Assembly (NCBI RefSeq): GCF_021010575.1
Contig: NZ_JAJNAG010000009.1
Span: 29,483 to 93,482 of the forward strand
Direction of reading: 5' to 3'
DNA from: Limnobaculum eriocheiris
Lineage (GTDB): Bacteria > Pseudomonadota > Gammaproteobacteria > Enterobacterales > Enterobacteriaceae
Length of the DNA stretch: 64,000 nt
The notes under the pieces are model-generated. The model was not told the DNA's origin. It was given only the letters and a program-made list of their open reading frames with translations, and did no database searches. The position numbers and the translations under genes are program-made. Below, piece after piece: positions 1-10,175 of the stretch (position 1 is the first letter of the stretch; each line of letters starts with the position of its first letter).

Positions 1-386
1 TGTTGTAACAAGCGCTGACAGCGCAAAAACATGCTGTCGTAATCCATGATACCGAAACGCCCACGCTCCGAACCAAGGAAGATATTCTCCAGCACGGTCA
101 TCTCTTTCACCAGTGCCAGCTCCTGATGGATAATGGCAATGCCTTTCTGCTCGGTATCACGAATGGTTTTTGCCTGTATGAGATCGCCGGAAAACAGAAT
201 GTCACCCTGATACTGACCGTATGGGTAGATGCCGCACAGCACTTTCATCAGCGTTGATTTACCGGAACCATTCTCTCCACATAAAGAGAGCACCTGCCCG
301 GCATCTAACGTTAAAGAGATGTCATCGACGGCTTTGATATCACCAAAAGCTTTGGTGATATTTTTCATTTCTAACAGATGTGGCAT
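1..386 (-). CDS. xylG: Xylose ABC transporter ATP-binding protein XylG (partial, N-terminal part)
   Basis: Reading the minus strand from an ATG at 386 gives [16 protein letters not shown] and continues open to the window edge, so only the first ~128 residues are present. The Walker A motif GENGSGKST lies near residues 39-47 and the Q-loop region [20 protein letters not shown] follows. The sequence matches E. coli XylG almost residue for residue. XylG is the tandem-ATPase subunit (usually about 513 residues) that powers high-affinity D-xylose import with XylF and XylH on the cytoplasmic face of the inner membrane. It lies directly downstream of xylF in the same direction. The fragment itself is intact, but its substrate-binding partner XylF is broken, so import through this system is doubtful. 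Confidence 0.95.
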   Translation of the reverse strand, partial: MPHLLEMKNITKAFGDIKAVDDISLTLDAGQVLSLCGENGSGKSTLMKVLCGIYPYGQYQGDILFSGDLIQAKTIRDTEQKGIAIIHQELALVKEMTVLENIFLGSERGRFGIMDYDSMFLRCQRLLQ

Positions 387-464
387 CACATGTACTCCAC
401 AAAGAGATAACGACCATTAAGCTGATGCAGGGTGCTGCTTACACGGCACCCGATTGCAGGTAAA

Positions 465-1459
465 TCAGTTATAGATGCTCTCTTTACTGTGGAAGCCATC
501 GGCCACAATGGTTGAATCAATGTTGGATTTATCAACCTGAATTGGGGCCAGCAGATAAGATGGCACATCCTTTTTGCCATTATTCAGGGTGGCGTTGGCT
601 TTGGGCGTTTCACCTTTACCCATTTCTACCGCTATCTCCGCCGCATCGCCAGCTTGCTGATAGGCTTATACACTGTCATGGTTTGAGTACCGGCAACAAT
701 ACGTTTGATTCCGGCAAGGTCAGCATCCTGACCAGAGATAGCAACTTTACCCGCCAGCCCCTGAGCTACCAGCGCCTGAATCGCACCACCGGCGGTGGCA
801 TCATTGGAAGCAACGACCGCATCAATTTTGTTATTGTTAGCGGTTAAGGCGTTCTCCATGATTTTCAACGCGTTTTCTGCCAACCAGGCATCAACCCACT
901 GATCGCCAACGATCTTAATTTTGCCGTCTTTAATCAGAGGATTAAGTACGTTCATCTGCCCCTGACGGAACAGCTTGGCATTGTTATCTACCGGTGAGCC
1001 GCCCATCAGGAAATAATTGCCCTGAGGTACGCGTTCAACCAGGCTCTTAGCCTGCAGTTCACCCACTTTCTCATTATTAAAGGAGATATAAAAATCGATA
1101 TCCGCATCGTTAATCATGCGGTCATAAGCCAGTACTTTGATGCCTTCGCGCTTCGCTTCTGCAATAACGTTACTCAGCACCTGACCGTTCTAAGGAATAA
1201 TCACCAGTACGTCTACGCCACGGTTGATCATATTCTCAATCTGCGACATTTGGGTCTCTTCGTTACCGTTGGCAGACTGTACAAACACTTTGGCTCCTAA
1301 CGACTCGGCTTTGCTGACAAAGATATCGCGATCTTTCTGCCAGCGTTCTAAACGCAGATCGTCAATCGCCATACCTATTTTGACTTCTTTGGCATTTACC
1401 ATGTGTCCTGATAGCGCCAGCGATGCACAAACGGCAAGTAAAACATGCTTTAATTTCAT
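465..1459 (-). pseudogene. xylF: xylF, periplasmic D-xylose-binding protein, inactivated by a stop codon and a frameshift
   Basis: The reading frame starts at an ATG at 1459 with a signal peptide (MKLKHVLLAVCASLALSGHM) and follows E. coli XylF closely. A TAG at 1190-1192 stands where the family has Tyr in ...VIIPYNGQVL, ending translation after 89 residues. The same frame then resumes as [16 protein letters not shown]. Near 636-645 a one- or two-base indel throws the frame again after YKPISKLA. The true C-terminus ([18 protein letters not shown] through DGFHSKESIYN) is readable in another frame and ends at a TGA at 465-467. Two independent lesions argue for real decay rather than one sequencing error. 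The product would be the xylose-binding component of XylFGH. A shortened protein restarting internally would lack a signal peptide. Confidence 0.93.
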
Positions 1460-2035
1460 TTGATAACATCCTATTTTGGTTAAGCTATTTCAGTGAAAGT
1501 GGGTATTTCCCCGTTTCTATTTATTACCAATAAATATTTAACCACTATAGTGTTATCAGTTATAACCCGAGTATCAATTACAGATTCTTACCCCGTTATT
1601 ACGTTTTTTAGTTTATTTTCATTTTTATGAGAGAGGTCATATTTTACTGAGAAAATTAAAATATAAATAAATAGCTTCACTTTAAAAAATAAACATAACA
1701 TATTGTATATAAAAATAATATCTTAAAAAGATGATAAAAAAAGACATTTTCAAAAATAATTACCTTACCGTTTTAAGGCTTATTATTGTGAGCATAATCA
1801 CAGTAGTTAAATTTCGTAATTCACTATTCAAATCCAGGAATAACCCTCATTTTTTTAAATCTTTATGATTCCCTACATATAAAACAAATAGCGCCAGAAT
1901 TGCGTCCATTTATATTTTAAAAAAATGTAATAACGCATTTTTATTATTTATTGCGCTGGTTGTTTCAGCGATAAATAAATCACGCTGAATGCACTTGACC
2001 AAATGACCTAAATACATCGCTTAAAGGAAACCACC
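1460..2035. promoter_or_regulatory. Divergent xylF/xylA control region
   Basis: This AT-rich gap of 576 bases separates the leftward xylF start from the rightward xylA start. It holds no credible ORF. In E. coli the equivalent gap carries the two divergent promoters, a central CRP site and XylR operators. A perfect CRP palindrome is visible here (listed separately). I could not identify XylR operators with confidence. A purine-rich ribosome-binding site (AAAGGAAA) lies about 10 bases before the xylA ATG. Confidence 0.7.
1787..1802. promoter_or_regulatory. CRP-cAMP binding site
   Basis: TGTGA-GCATAA-TCACA is a perfect match to the CRP core consensus TGTGA-N6-TCACA. It sits inside the divergent xylF/xylA gap, where a shared CRP site is known in E. 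coli. It implies catabolite control of both xyl transcription units. Confidence 0.85.
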
Positions 2036-3355
2036 ATGACTCAGTATTTCGATAAACTTGACCAGGTGCGCTACGAAGGCACCGCCAGTAACAATCCACT
2101 GGCCTTCCGCCACTACAACCCGGATGAGTTGGTTCTGGGTAAGCGTATGGCTGACCATCTGCGCTTTGCCGCCTGTTACTGGCACACCTTCTGCTGGAAT
2201 GGTGCCGATATGTTTGGCGTAGGTTCGTTTGACCGTCCATGGCAATCGGCAGGTGATGCCATCAAGCTGGCAAAAGCAAAAGCGGATGTTGCCTTTGAGT
2301 TTTTCCATAAGCTAAATGTGCCTTTCTACTGCTTCCACGATGTGGACGTATCCCCTGAAGGCAGCACCATTAAAGAATATCTGAATAATCTGGCGTTAAT
2401 CACCGATGTACTGGCAGAAAAACAACAGGCAACCGGTGTAAAACTGTTATGGGGCACGGCTAACTGCTTCACTAACCCACGCTACGCTGCCGGTGCGGCA
2501 ACTAACCCGGATCCGGAAGTATTTGCTTACGCCGCAACTCAAGTGGTCAGTGCTATGCAGGCCACTCAACGTCTGGGCGGTGAGAACTATGTGCTGTGGG
2601 GCGGTCGTGAAGGTTATGAAACCCTGTTAAATACCGACCTGCGCCAGGAGCGCGAACAGCTTGGTCGCTTTATGCAAATGGTGGTAGAACATAAACATAA
2701 GATTGGTTTTAACGGCACCTTGCTGATTGAGCCAAAACCACAAGAACCAACCAAGCATCAGTATGATTACGATGTGGCAACGGTTTATGGCTTCCTGAAG
2801 CAGTTTGGTCTGGAAAAAGAAATTAAGGTTAATATCGAAGCTAACCACGCGACGCTGGCAGGCCACAGTTTCCACCATGAAATCGCCTCTGCCATTGCGC
2901 TGGGCATTTTCGGTTCTGTTGATGCTAACCGTGGCGATGCTCAACTGGGCTGGGACACCGACCAATTCCCAAACAGCGTAGAAGAAAACGCACTGATTAT
3001 GTATGAAATCATTAAAGCAGGCGGCTTCACTACCGGCGGCCTGAACTACGATGCAAAAGTACGTCGTCAGAGCACCGATAAGTACGACCTGTTCTATGGT
3101 CATATTGGCGCGATGGATACCATGGCTCTGGCGCTGAAAGTTGCCGCTAAGATGGTACAAGACGGTAAACTGGATCAAAAAGTCTCCGAGCGCTACGCCG
3201 GTTGGAATGGCAAACTGGGTCAACAAATTCTGGAAGGCGAAAGCTCACTGAAATCTCTGGCGAAGCATGTGGAAAGCAATAATCTGCAACCACAGCATAA
3301 GTCAGGGCAGCAGGAGCTGCTGGAGAACTTAGTGAACCGATATTTATTTGGATAG
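2036..3355 (+). CDS. xylA: Xylose isomerase XylA
   Basis: This 439-residue protein matches the E. coli enzyme (440 residues) from the first residue ([15 protein letters not shown]). It converts D-xylose to D-xylulose in the cytoplasm, using two divalent metal ions. Visible family motifs are [10 protein letters not shown] near residue 100 (catalytic His/Asp), [17 protein letters not shown] near 230 (metal-ligand Glu and active-site Lys), and [15 protein letters not shown] near 268. The ATG is preceded by AAAGGAAACCACC. It should form a unit with xylB, although about 309 bases containing a structured repeat separate them. CRP and probably XylR control it. The gene is intact, so xylose arriving by another importer could still be used. 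Confidence 0.97.
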   Translation: MTQYFDKLDQVRYEGTASNNPLAFRHYNPDELVLGKRMADHLRFAACYWHTFCWNGADMFGVGSFDRPWQSAGDAIKLAKAKADVAFEFFHKLNVPFYCFHDVDVSPEGSTIKEYLNNLALITDVLAEKQQATGVKLLWGTANCFTNPRYAAGAATNPDPEVFAYAATQVVSAMQATQRLGGENYVLWGGREGYETLLNTDLRQEREQLGRFMQMVVEHKHKIGFNGTLLIEPKPQEPTKHQYDYDVATVYGFLKQFGLEKEIKVNIEANHATLAGHSFHHEIASAIALGIFGSVDANRGDAQLGWDTDQFPNSVEENALIMYEIIKAGGFTTGGLNYDAKVRRQSTDKYDLFYGHIGAMDTMALALKVAAKMVQDGKLDQKVSERYAGWNGKLGQQILEGESSLKSLAKHVESNNLQPQHKSGQQELLENLVNRYLFG

Positions 3356-3360
3356 TTCCT

Positions 3361-3624
3361 TGACCTTGACGTTATTATTTGAGCACTTGAACTCAGCCGA
3401 CGACTGAGAGAGGGTAGCACGCCGAACATGGATGTTCGGCGAGGCACTGCTTCGCCTGGAGCGAATCAGTGCCGGTGCGTAAACCCGAACGAAGGAGGAG
3501 GGAAGTCGCGCCAGCGACCTGAGTTCCTGTGCGAAAGGCGCGGGGTGCAGGGGCATTCGCCCTAATGCCCCTGCTCGCCGGTAGCACAATGCCGACATAG
3601 ACACTGAGCGACTAACGGCGAAAC
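3361..3624 (+). repeat. Dispersed structured GC-rich repeat, copy 1 (xylA 3' side)
   Basis: This GC-rich block is shared with 19262-19603 and 44054-44332, all in the same orientation. It begins near TGACCTT, passes GAGCACTTGAACTCAGCCGAC, and ends near CGAAAC. Predicted hairpins are: H1 GCCGAAC (3421-3427) with GTTCGGC (3434-3440) and loop ATGGAT; H2 GGCACTG (3443-3449) with CAGTGCC (3467-3473), holding TTCGC/GCGAA inside; H3 GTCGC (3505-3509) with GCGAC (3514-3518); and H4, an 11-bp stem 3547-3557 with 3564-3574. Stem sequences differ between copies while pairing is kept. It fills the gap between xylA and xylB. I do not recognise a named family. Confidence 0.8.
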
Positions 3625-3664
3625 TTACACCACGACATGACCTTACATATAAGGGATTAACGCA

Positions 3665-5116
3665 ATGTACATCGGTATCGACCTCGGCACTTCCGGCGTA
3701 AAAGTTATCCTCCTTAGCGAGCAGCAGCAGGTTATTGCCACTCACTCTGAAGCACTTTCCATTTCCCGTCCTCATCCCCTTTGGTCAGAGCAAAACCCTG
3801 ATGACTGGTGGCAAGCCACCGATCGGGCGATGCTGGCGTTGGCGGCTCAACACGATTTAAGTTCGGTTAAGGCTATGGGGCTGACCGGGCAAATGCACGG
3901 CGCTACCCTGCTGAATAAGCAGATGAAGGTATTACGCCCTGCCATTTTATGGAACGATGGCCGCAGTGCTGCCGAATGTATGGCACTGGAAAAGCAGGTT
4001 CCTCAATCAAGGGCCATTACCGGCAACCTGATGATGCCAGGATTTACCGCCCCAAAATTAAAGTGGGTAGCACAACATGAGCCCGCCGTTTTTCAGGCAA
4101 CCGACAAGGTTCTGCTACCAAAAGATTATTTACGCTTACTGATTACAGGTGAACTGGCCAGCGATATGTCCGATGCGGCTGGCACCATGTGGATGGACGT
4201 TGGTAAACGCGACTGGAGCGATGAAATCCTCTCCGCCTGCAATCTCAGCCGCGATAATATGCCAAAACTGTTTGAAGGCTGCCAGATTACCGGCAACGTT
4301 AAAGCGGACATCGCTACACGCTGGAAGATTGGTCAAATTCCGGTCGCTGCCGGTGGTGGTGATAACGCAGCGGGAGCCATTGGTATCGGACTGTATCGCG
4401 CAGGACAGGCAATGCTTTCGCTGGGAACTTCCGGCGTTTATTTTGCCGTCAGCGATGGCTTTCTCAGTAATCCGGAGAGCGCAGTTCACAGCTTCTGTCA
4501 TGCACTGCCAAATACCTGGCACTTAATGTCAGTGATCCTGAGTGCAGCTTCCTGCCTTGACTGGGCCTGTAAGTTAACCAATATTCCCAGCGTACCTGAA
4601 CTGCTGAAAGCCATTGAACAAGCACCGCCTGCCGATACACCAGTGTGGTTCCTGCCCTACCTTTCCGGGGAACGCACGCCACACAATAACCCGGCGGCTA
4701 AAGGAGCATTCTGGGGGCTGACTCATCAACATAACGCAACCGATCTGGCCAGAGCAGTACTGGAAGGAGTGAGCTTTGCGCTGGCAGAAGGGATGGACGT
4801 GTTGCACGCCACCGGTTTGAAACCGACCCAAATTGCCCTGATTGGCGGCGGAGCCCGCAGCCCGTACTGGCGCCAACTTCTGGCGGATATCAGCGGTCAA
4901 ACGCTGGAATACCGTACCGGTGGTGACGTGGGTCCGGCATTGGGTGCTGCACGGCTGGCACAAATTGCTATGAACCAAGGGGTTGCACTGGCAGATCTCT
5001 GCCCGGAGCTGCCGTTGGAACAGCGCCATCAACCCAATCCTGAACTTTATGCGCTCTATCAGGAAAGAAGAGCAACGTTTAAATCGCTTTATCAACAACT
5101 CCTGCCATTGTGCTAA
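3665..5116 (+). CDS. xylB: Xylulokinase XylB
   Basis: This 483-residue FGGY-family sugar kinase matches E. coli XylB (484 residues). It phosphorylates D-xylulose to xylulose 5-phosphate, feeding the pentose phosphate pathway. The N-terminal phosphate loop is MYIGIDLGTSGVKVILL. LTGQMHGATLL near residue 78 holds the substrate-contacting Met-His, and AGGGDNAAGAIGIG near 230 contains the catalytic Asp. The C-terminal lobe carries ALIGGGARSPYWRQLLADI. It is downstream of xylA on the same strand, with repeat copy 1 in between. The gene is intact. A Tn3-family transposon is inserted about 60 bases after its stop codon. Confidence 0.97.
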   Translation: MYIGIDLGTSGVKVILLSEQQQVIATHSEALSISRPHPLWSEQNPDDWWQATDRAMLALAAQHDLSSVKAMGLTGQMHGATLLNKQMKVLRPAILWNDGRSAAECMALEKQVPQSRAITGNLMMPGFTAPKLKWVAQHEPAVFQATDKVLLPKDYLRLLITGELASDMSDAAGTMWMDVGKRDWSDEILSACNLSRDNMPKLFEGCQITGNVKADIATRWKIGQIPVAAGGGDNAAGAIGIGLYRAGQAMLSLGTSGVYFAVSDGFLSNPESAVHSFCHALPNTWHLMSVILSAASCLDWACKLTNIPSVPELLKAIEQAPPADTPVWFLPYLSGERTPHNNPAAKGAFWGLTHQHNATDLARAVLEGVSFALAEGMDVLHATGLKPTQIALIGGGARSPYWRQLLADISGQTLEYRTGGDVGPALGAARLAQIAMNQGVALADLCPELPLEQRHQPNPELYALYQERRATFKSLYQQLLPLC

Positions 5117-5125
5117 TCAAAACCG

Positions 5126-5160
5126 AGCCTGCTCACTAAATCCACATGGTGAGCAGGCTT
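5126..5160 (+). terminator. Hairpin after xylB
   Basis: AGCCTGCTCAC at 5126-5136 pairs with GTGAGCAGGCT around a 12-base loop, just downstream of the xylB stop codon. No T-tract follows, so this is either a weak terminator or an mRNA 3'-end stabiliser. It lies between xylB and the transposon end. Confidence 0.5.
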
Positions 5161-5178
5161 AATCAACGTGATGAATAA

Positions 5179-5216
5179 GGGGTCTGACGCTCAGTGGAAC
5201 GAAAACTCACGTTAAG
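5179..5216 (+). repeat. Left 38-bp terminal inverted repeat of the Tn3-family transposon
   Basis: The segment opens GGGGTCTGACGCTCAGTGGA and closes CACGTTAAG, as in Tn3 itself. Its inner end overlaps the last bases of the leftward tnpA gene, as is usual for Tn3. Confidence 0.95.
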
Positions 5217-8200
5217 CAATGTTTTCTTCCTCTGACGCCTCTTTTAACGGCCGCAGATGTCCTTTTGTCACCAGTTCTGCCAGCGTGAAGGAATAATGGC
5301 CGAGCATATTGATATGCCCGTGGCAAAGCGGTGAGAGTCGTGCAATATCTTCATCATTCAGGGTTTCACCCTGTGCCCGGAGATGATCCAGGGCTGCCTG
5401 CATATAAATAGTGTTCCATAACACGACGGCGTTAGTGACCAGCCCCAGTGCACCCAGTTGATCTTCCTGACCATCGGTATATCGCTTTCTTATCTCACCC
5501 TTCTGACCGTGACAGATAGCTCTGGCAACGGCATGGCGACTTTCTCCCCGGTTTAGTTGGGTCAGAATGCGCCGACGGTAATCTTCATCATCAATATAAT
5601 TAAGCAGATACAGCGTTTTGTTGATGCGCCCCACTTCAATGATTGCCTGAGTCAGTCCGGAAGGGCGTTCACTCTTCAATAACGAGCGAACCAGCACCGA
5701 AGCCTGTACCTTTCCCAACTTCAGGGAGCCCGCAGCCCGGATCATTTCGTCCCACTGAAGGACTATTTTTTGGGGATCTGACTGCCCTCTGGCAATATCA
5801 TTCAGCACCCCATAATCGGCGTCATTGTCCATACGCCAGAAAACCGAAGCACCGGCATCAGCTAGGCGCGGGGAAAACTGATATCCCAGCAGCCAGAAAA
5901 GACCAAAGACAAGGTCGCTGGCACCGGCGGTATCGGTCATAATTTCCGTGGGATTTAGCCCGGTTTCCTGTTCCAGAAGGCCTTCCAGCACAAAGATTGA
6001 GTCTCTAAGAGTCCCCGGTATAACAATGCCATGAAAGCCGGAATACTGATCGGAAATAAAATTGTACCAGGTGATCCCCCTGTTATTGCCAAAGTATTTG
6101 CGGTTCGGCCCGGCATTGATTGTTCTGACCGGCGTAACAAAGCGCATTCCGTCTGCAGAGGCCACTTCGCCACCACCCCAGACCTGTGCCAGTGGTAGCG
6201 TTGCCTGAAAATCAACCAGCCTAGCATTCGCACTTGTGATTGTTTCAGCCCGCAGGTAGTTTGCTTTTGTCCAGTTCAGCCGGTGTCGGGTCAGGGCTGG
6301 AACATTTGACCGTATCAGGGGTTCCAGACCGATATTGCAGGCCTCAGCCATCAGTACGGCGCTGATGCTTACGGGCAGATCGTCAACTCTGGCGCTGGCT
6401 TCGCTGGCGTGGAAAAACTCATCAGCAAATCCGGTATGGGCATTGATTTCGAGCAACAGCTCTGTCAAATCTACAGTCGGGAGAAGATCACTGACCTGTT
6501 TGCTCAGTCGTTTCAGACTGTCCGGCTCGTCAAGACTGGCGAGGGGAGAAATTGTCAGCCTGGGCTTTGGGCTGGAAATATCCAGTTCAACCGCCTCATT
6601 TTCGCCAAGGCGTGCGGCTACCTGCTTGTAACGGGTGTCCAGTTGAAGGCCCAACGATTTTATTGCGTCCTGTGGATTCGTCGGGTGCCCCAGGGAACGA
6701 TAAACCTTAATCCGGTTTGCCTGCCAGTCTGCACCCTGTAGTAATTTTTCGCGGGGATCTCCCCACCGATTACTGCCGGTAACGTAGACATCCCGCCGTC
6801 TCAGGCTGTCCTGCAGTTTACTGAGAAAGCACAGCGTGTATCCCCTTCTGGTGATATGTTTTTCCTTATTAACCACCAGTCGTTTCCATGGCCGGCTGAT
6901 GATTTCCGTTGGTGCATCATCAAAATACTGCCGCCTTGAGCTGAACTCGCGGCTGAGGTAATCGCAGGCATTCAGAGTGGAGCTCCCGGCGGGAGCTGCT
7001 GAAAATTTGACGGTATTCAGCAGACGGGGCAGGAAACGACGAACCCGCCCGTATTGCTCCACCATTTCATCATGAAAGTTATCGTCTGAGGGCCGGGCAA
7101 TTTCACGGACAAGTGCGATAAGGTCGGCCAGTTTTTGCCTCGGGATGTGGCTGAATACTTCGGTCCGAATTGATTCGTCCGGCGTTTCCTCTTTCAGCAG
7201 GTACGAACACGCGCTGGCGAGCGCCAGTGCTGACTTATCCAGATCTTTCAGAGATCGTAGTCGTTTTTTCTGCCCAATCTTTCTGGCATCACGGATGATA
7301 ACAGCCAGCATGGCATCCAGAACGTCCAGTGCATCATCCAGCGCCAGCGTCTCCCATGCAAGGACAAAGGCAACCAGTATCGCTGTCCTTTTCTGCGGGG
7401 CCATCCTGGCGATATTGAACACCGAAGTCATTCCCGCATAACGAGCGAGATTTTTCAGACGTACAGCCGGGATCGCACTCAGGTTATCAGTATGAAAACC
7501 AAAATCGCTCAGCGTTTTCCAGCGATCAATTGCCTCATTAAACGCCGGGCCACTGATGGTCACCGGACCTTTTTTCAGTGATTCCAGCAAAGACAGGCGA
7601 CCGGAAGCTGCGGGGCCCAACAGCGTCTCCAGTTGTGAACGCTGCACGGCAGACGGTATCATTGCCAGCCTGTTCCACAGACGCAGCGTTGCCTTTTCCC
7701 TTACCTCTGAAATCAGCCGGGTTAACGTGGTAGCACCGGGTAGAATAATTCGGTGCTGCATCAGCCATCCTGTCGCCAGGTCGAAAAGCAGTCCCGGACG
7801 TTCGTTGCTTATCCAGCTCCGGGTATATAAAAGACGGGTAAGACGAAAAGTCCAGGGCCAGGCAAATTCGCGATAATCATAATGCTGACGTATCAGCGCG
7901 GCATGCTCACGACGGGTATTTTCTCTCTGACCATACTCTGCCAGCACGGTGATATCGTGGATAGCGAGCTGTCTGGCGATAAAATGCGGGACGCAGGAAG
8001 GAATATGATTCATATCGGTGAGAAAGGTACCCAGAAAACGTACGCACCCTATTTGCAGGGCAATTCCCAGACGATTGTGATCGCCTCTGCTTTTTCCGAT
8101 AAATTCCTTGTCTGCCTCATCAAGATGAAAATAGCGGGCCAGCTGAAGCTCATCTGGTTCACCGGTGAACCGGCCATAGCTTTCAGTCTGCTCAGTGGTC

Positions 8201-8217
8201 AGAAAATCGACGGGCAT
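5212..8217 (-). CDS. tnpA: Tn3-type DDE transposase TnpA
   Basis: This 1001-residue protein equals the length of Tn3 TnpA and begins MPVDFLTTEQTESYGRFTG. It catalyses replicative transposition by recognising the 38-bp ends and forming cointegrates. The C-terminal half has the DDE domain: MTDTAGASDLVFGLFW near residue 766 supplies an acidic catalytic residue, and the conserved Glu region is GQKGEIRKRYTDGQEDQ near 900. The stop codon overlaps the left terminal repeat, and the start faces the res site and divergent tnpR. No frameshift is visible, so the transposase looks functional. Confidence 0.96.
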   Translation of the reverse strand: MPVDFLTTEQTESYGRFTGEPDELQLARYFHLDEADKEFIGKSRGDHNRLGIALQIGCVRFLGTFLTDMNHIPSCVPHFIARQLAIHDITVLAEYGQRENTRREHAALIRQHYDYREFAWPWTFRLTRLLYTRSWISNERPGLLFDLATGWLMQHRIILPGATTLTRLISEVREKATLRLWNRLAMIPSAVQRSQLETLLGPAASGRLSLLESLKKGPVTISGPAFNEAIDRWKTLSDFGFHTDNLSAIPAVRLKNLARYAGMTSVFNIARMAPQKRTAILVAFVLAWETLALDDALDVLDAMLAVIIRDARKIGQKKRLRSLKDLDKSALALASACSYLLKEETPDESIRTEVFSHIPRQKLADLIALVREIARPSDDNFHDEMVEQYGRVRRFLPRLLNTVKFSAAPAGSSTLNACDYLSREFSSRRQYFDDAPTEIISRPWKRLVVNKEKHITRRGYTLCFLSKLQDSLRRRDVYVTGSNRWGDPREKLLQGADWQANRIKVYRSLGHPTNPQDAIKSLGLQLDTRYKQVAARLGENEAVELDISSPKPRLTISPLASLDEPDSLKRLSKQVSDLLPTVDLTELLLEINAHTGFADEFFHASEASARVDDLPVSISAVLMAEACNIGLEPLIRSNVPALTRHRLNWTKANYLRAETITSANARLVDFQATLPLAQVWGGGEVASADGMRFVTPVRTINAGPNRKYFGNNRGITWYNFISDQYSGFHGIVIPGTLRDSIFVLEGLLEQETGLNPTEIMTDTAGASDLVFGLFWLLGYQFSPRLADAGASVFWRMDNDADYGVLNDIARGQSDPQKIVLQWDEMIRAAGSLKLGKVQASVLVRSLLKSERPSGLTQAIIEVGRINKTLYLLNYIDDEDYRRRILTQLNRGESRHAVARAICHGQKGEIRKRYTDGQEDQLGALGLVTNAVVLWNTIYMQAALDHLRAQGETLNDEDIARLSPLCHGHINMLGHYSFTLAELVTKGHLRPLKEASEEENIA

Positions 8218-8254
8218 ATCAGCCTCCCTGCCTGAAGGTTACAAGTTAACAATT

Positions 8255-8931
<677 letters not shown>

Positions 8932-8946
8932 CACAAAAGGTTGAAT

Positions 8947-9121
8947 ATGGAATTTAATATTACTTCAAAGTCTAATCCGTTCGGCGATACAACAGCAGAA
9001 AATGATAAAAAAATGTTAAGTAGCGCGTTTATTGAAACTGCTGATTTTAGGACGCTAATTGAAACTGATGACCGGACTGTTGTTGTCGGCAGACGTGGAA
9101 CTGGTAAAAGCGCTTTATTCA
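8947..9121 (+). pseudogene. N-terminal fragment of a P-loop ATPase, cut off by an IS element
   Basis: After tnpR, AAAGG and an ATG at 8947 open a frame reading MEFNITSKSNPFGDTTAEND, with a Walker A motif VVGRRGTGKSALF at about residues 46-58. The frame runs into the IS903-like end at 9122 and stops 11 bases inside it. The family is probably the stand-alone P-loop ATPases found in defence or plasmid islands (start ...FGDTTAEND..., then GRRGTGKSALF), but only 58 residues remain. No matching C-terminal part is visible on the far side of the IS, so the rest was deleted. It was a transposon passenger gene and is presumably non-functional. Confidence 0.7.
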
Positions 9122-10175
9122 GGCTTTGTTGAATAAATCAGATTTGGGGTAAACATCCCCATAGCTGTTTGTGCTGTCAGGCAATACGCACGCTTTCTGG
9201 CATCCCTGCCTTCGTCATCTTGTTCAGCGCACGCACCATGGCTAAAGCCTCTGCAACCTGGGCATCATAGTCCCGTAGCATCAGTGAACCACCGAACAGT
9301 TGCTTTACTCTGGACATCGCCGTTTCCGCTATCGACCGACGGTTATAATCTGTTGCCCATTTCCACCGTGCATTGCTCCCGCTCAGCCTCTGATTCGCAA
9401 CAGCACGGTTGCGGTCTGCATATTCATCAGGCCAGTAACCCGCTCCTTTTCGGGGCGGGATGAGGGCGCTGATTTTCTTGCGACGCAGTTCGTCGTGACA
9501 TCGCCGCGTATCATAAGCACCATCCGCCGCCGCTGACCTGATTTTCCGGTGTGTCTGCCGGATAAGTCCCGGGAAAGCTTCTGCGTCGGTAACGTTGTTC
9601 AGTGACAGGTCAGCGCAGATAACCTCATGCGTGCTCGCATCAACCGCCAGATGCAATTTTCTCCAGATACGACGGCGTTCTTTGCCGTGTTTTTTGACTT
9701 TCCACTCACCTTCACAGAAGACCTTAAGTCCTGTGGAATCAATTACCAGATGCGTTATCTCACCCCGCGTGTGCGTTTTAAAGCTGACGTTAACCGACTT
9801 TGCCCGCTTACTGACCAGAGAGTAGTCCGGGCTGCGCAGCGGCAGAGCCATCAGCGTAAAAATCGAGTCAATGAAGCCCTGTAATGCCCGGAGCGGCAGA
9901 TTAAACACGCGCTTCATCATCAGAACCGTGGAGATCGCCATATCGGTGTAGTGAAGAGGTCGGCCACGACCTTTAGGCAGTGCCCTGTCAGTCCATGTAG
10001 CAATAGCTGATTCATCAAGCCAGATCGTCAGCGAACCACGCTGTCTGAGTGCCTTGTTGTAGGCTGACCAGTTAGTGATTTTAAACTTTTGCTTTGCCAT
10101 GGGGATCCGATGCGGAAGAGACTGTAGCGATAAGATCCGCCAATCACCTAAAAGTTCGATTTATTCAACAAAGCC
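9122..10175. mobile_element. IS903-like insertion sequence (IS5 family), full length
   Basis: The element is 1,054 bp with 18-bp terminal repeats, GGCTTTGTTGAATAAATC at 9122-9139 and its inverse at 10158-10175, as in IS903. It carries one intact transposase gene on the minus strand. The 9-bp flanks (CTTTATTCA left, CCCAGGCAC right) do not match, so the expected 9-bp target duplication is missing. That fits an IS-mediated deletion or recombination between IS copies, and a second partial copy lies 1.5 kb away at 11714-11981. Confidence 0.93.
9177..10100 (-). CDS. IS903-type transposase
   Basis: This 307-residue protein has the exact length and sequence character of IS903 transposase: MAKQKFKITNWSAYNKALRQ at the start, DSTGLKVFCEGEWK for the first catalytic Asp, ADGAYDTRRCHDEL for the second, and RRSIAETAMSRVKQLFGG for the catalytic Glu. 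It is a cut-and-paste DDE enzyme. The frame is intact. The start lies 75 bases inside the right-hand terminal repeat of the element. Confidence 0.95.
   Translation of the reverse strand: MAKQKFKITNWSAYNKALRQRGSLTIWLDESAIATWTDRALPKGRGRPLHYTDMAISTVLMMKRVFNLPLRALQGFIDSIFTLMALPLRSPDYSLVSKRAKSVNVSFKTHTRGEITHLVIDSTGLKVFCEGEWKVKKHGKERRRIWRKLHLAVDASTHEVICADLSLNNVTDAEAFPGLIRQTHRKIRSAAADGAYDTRRCHDELRRKKISALIPPRKGAGYWPDEYADRNRAVANQRLSGSNARWKWATDYNRRSIAETAMSRVKQLFGGSLMLRDYDAQVAEALAMVRALNKMTKAGMPESVRIA

Noticed and set aside
4126-4682. Several minus-strand frames inside xylB, and similar antisense frames in xylA, fdnG and nrfA
   Set aside because: They are opposite-strand shadows of strongly conserved genes and show no family features.
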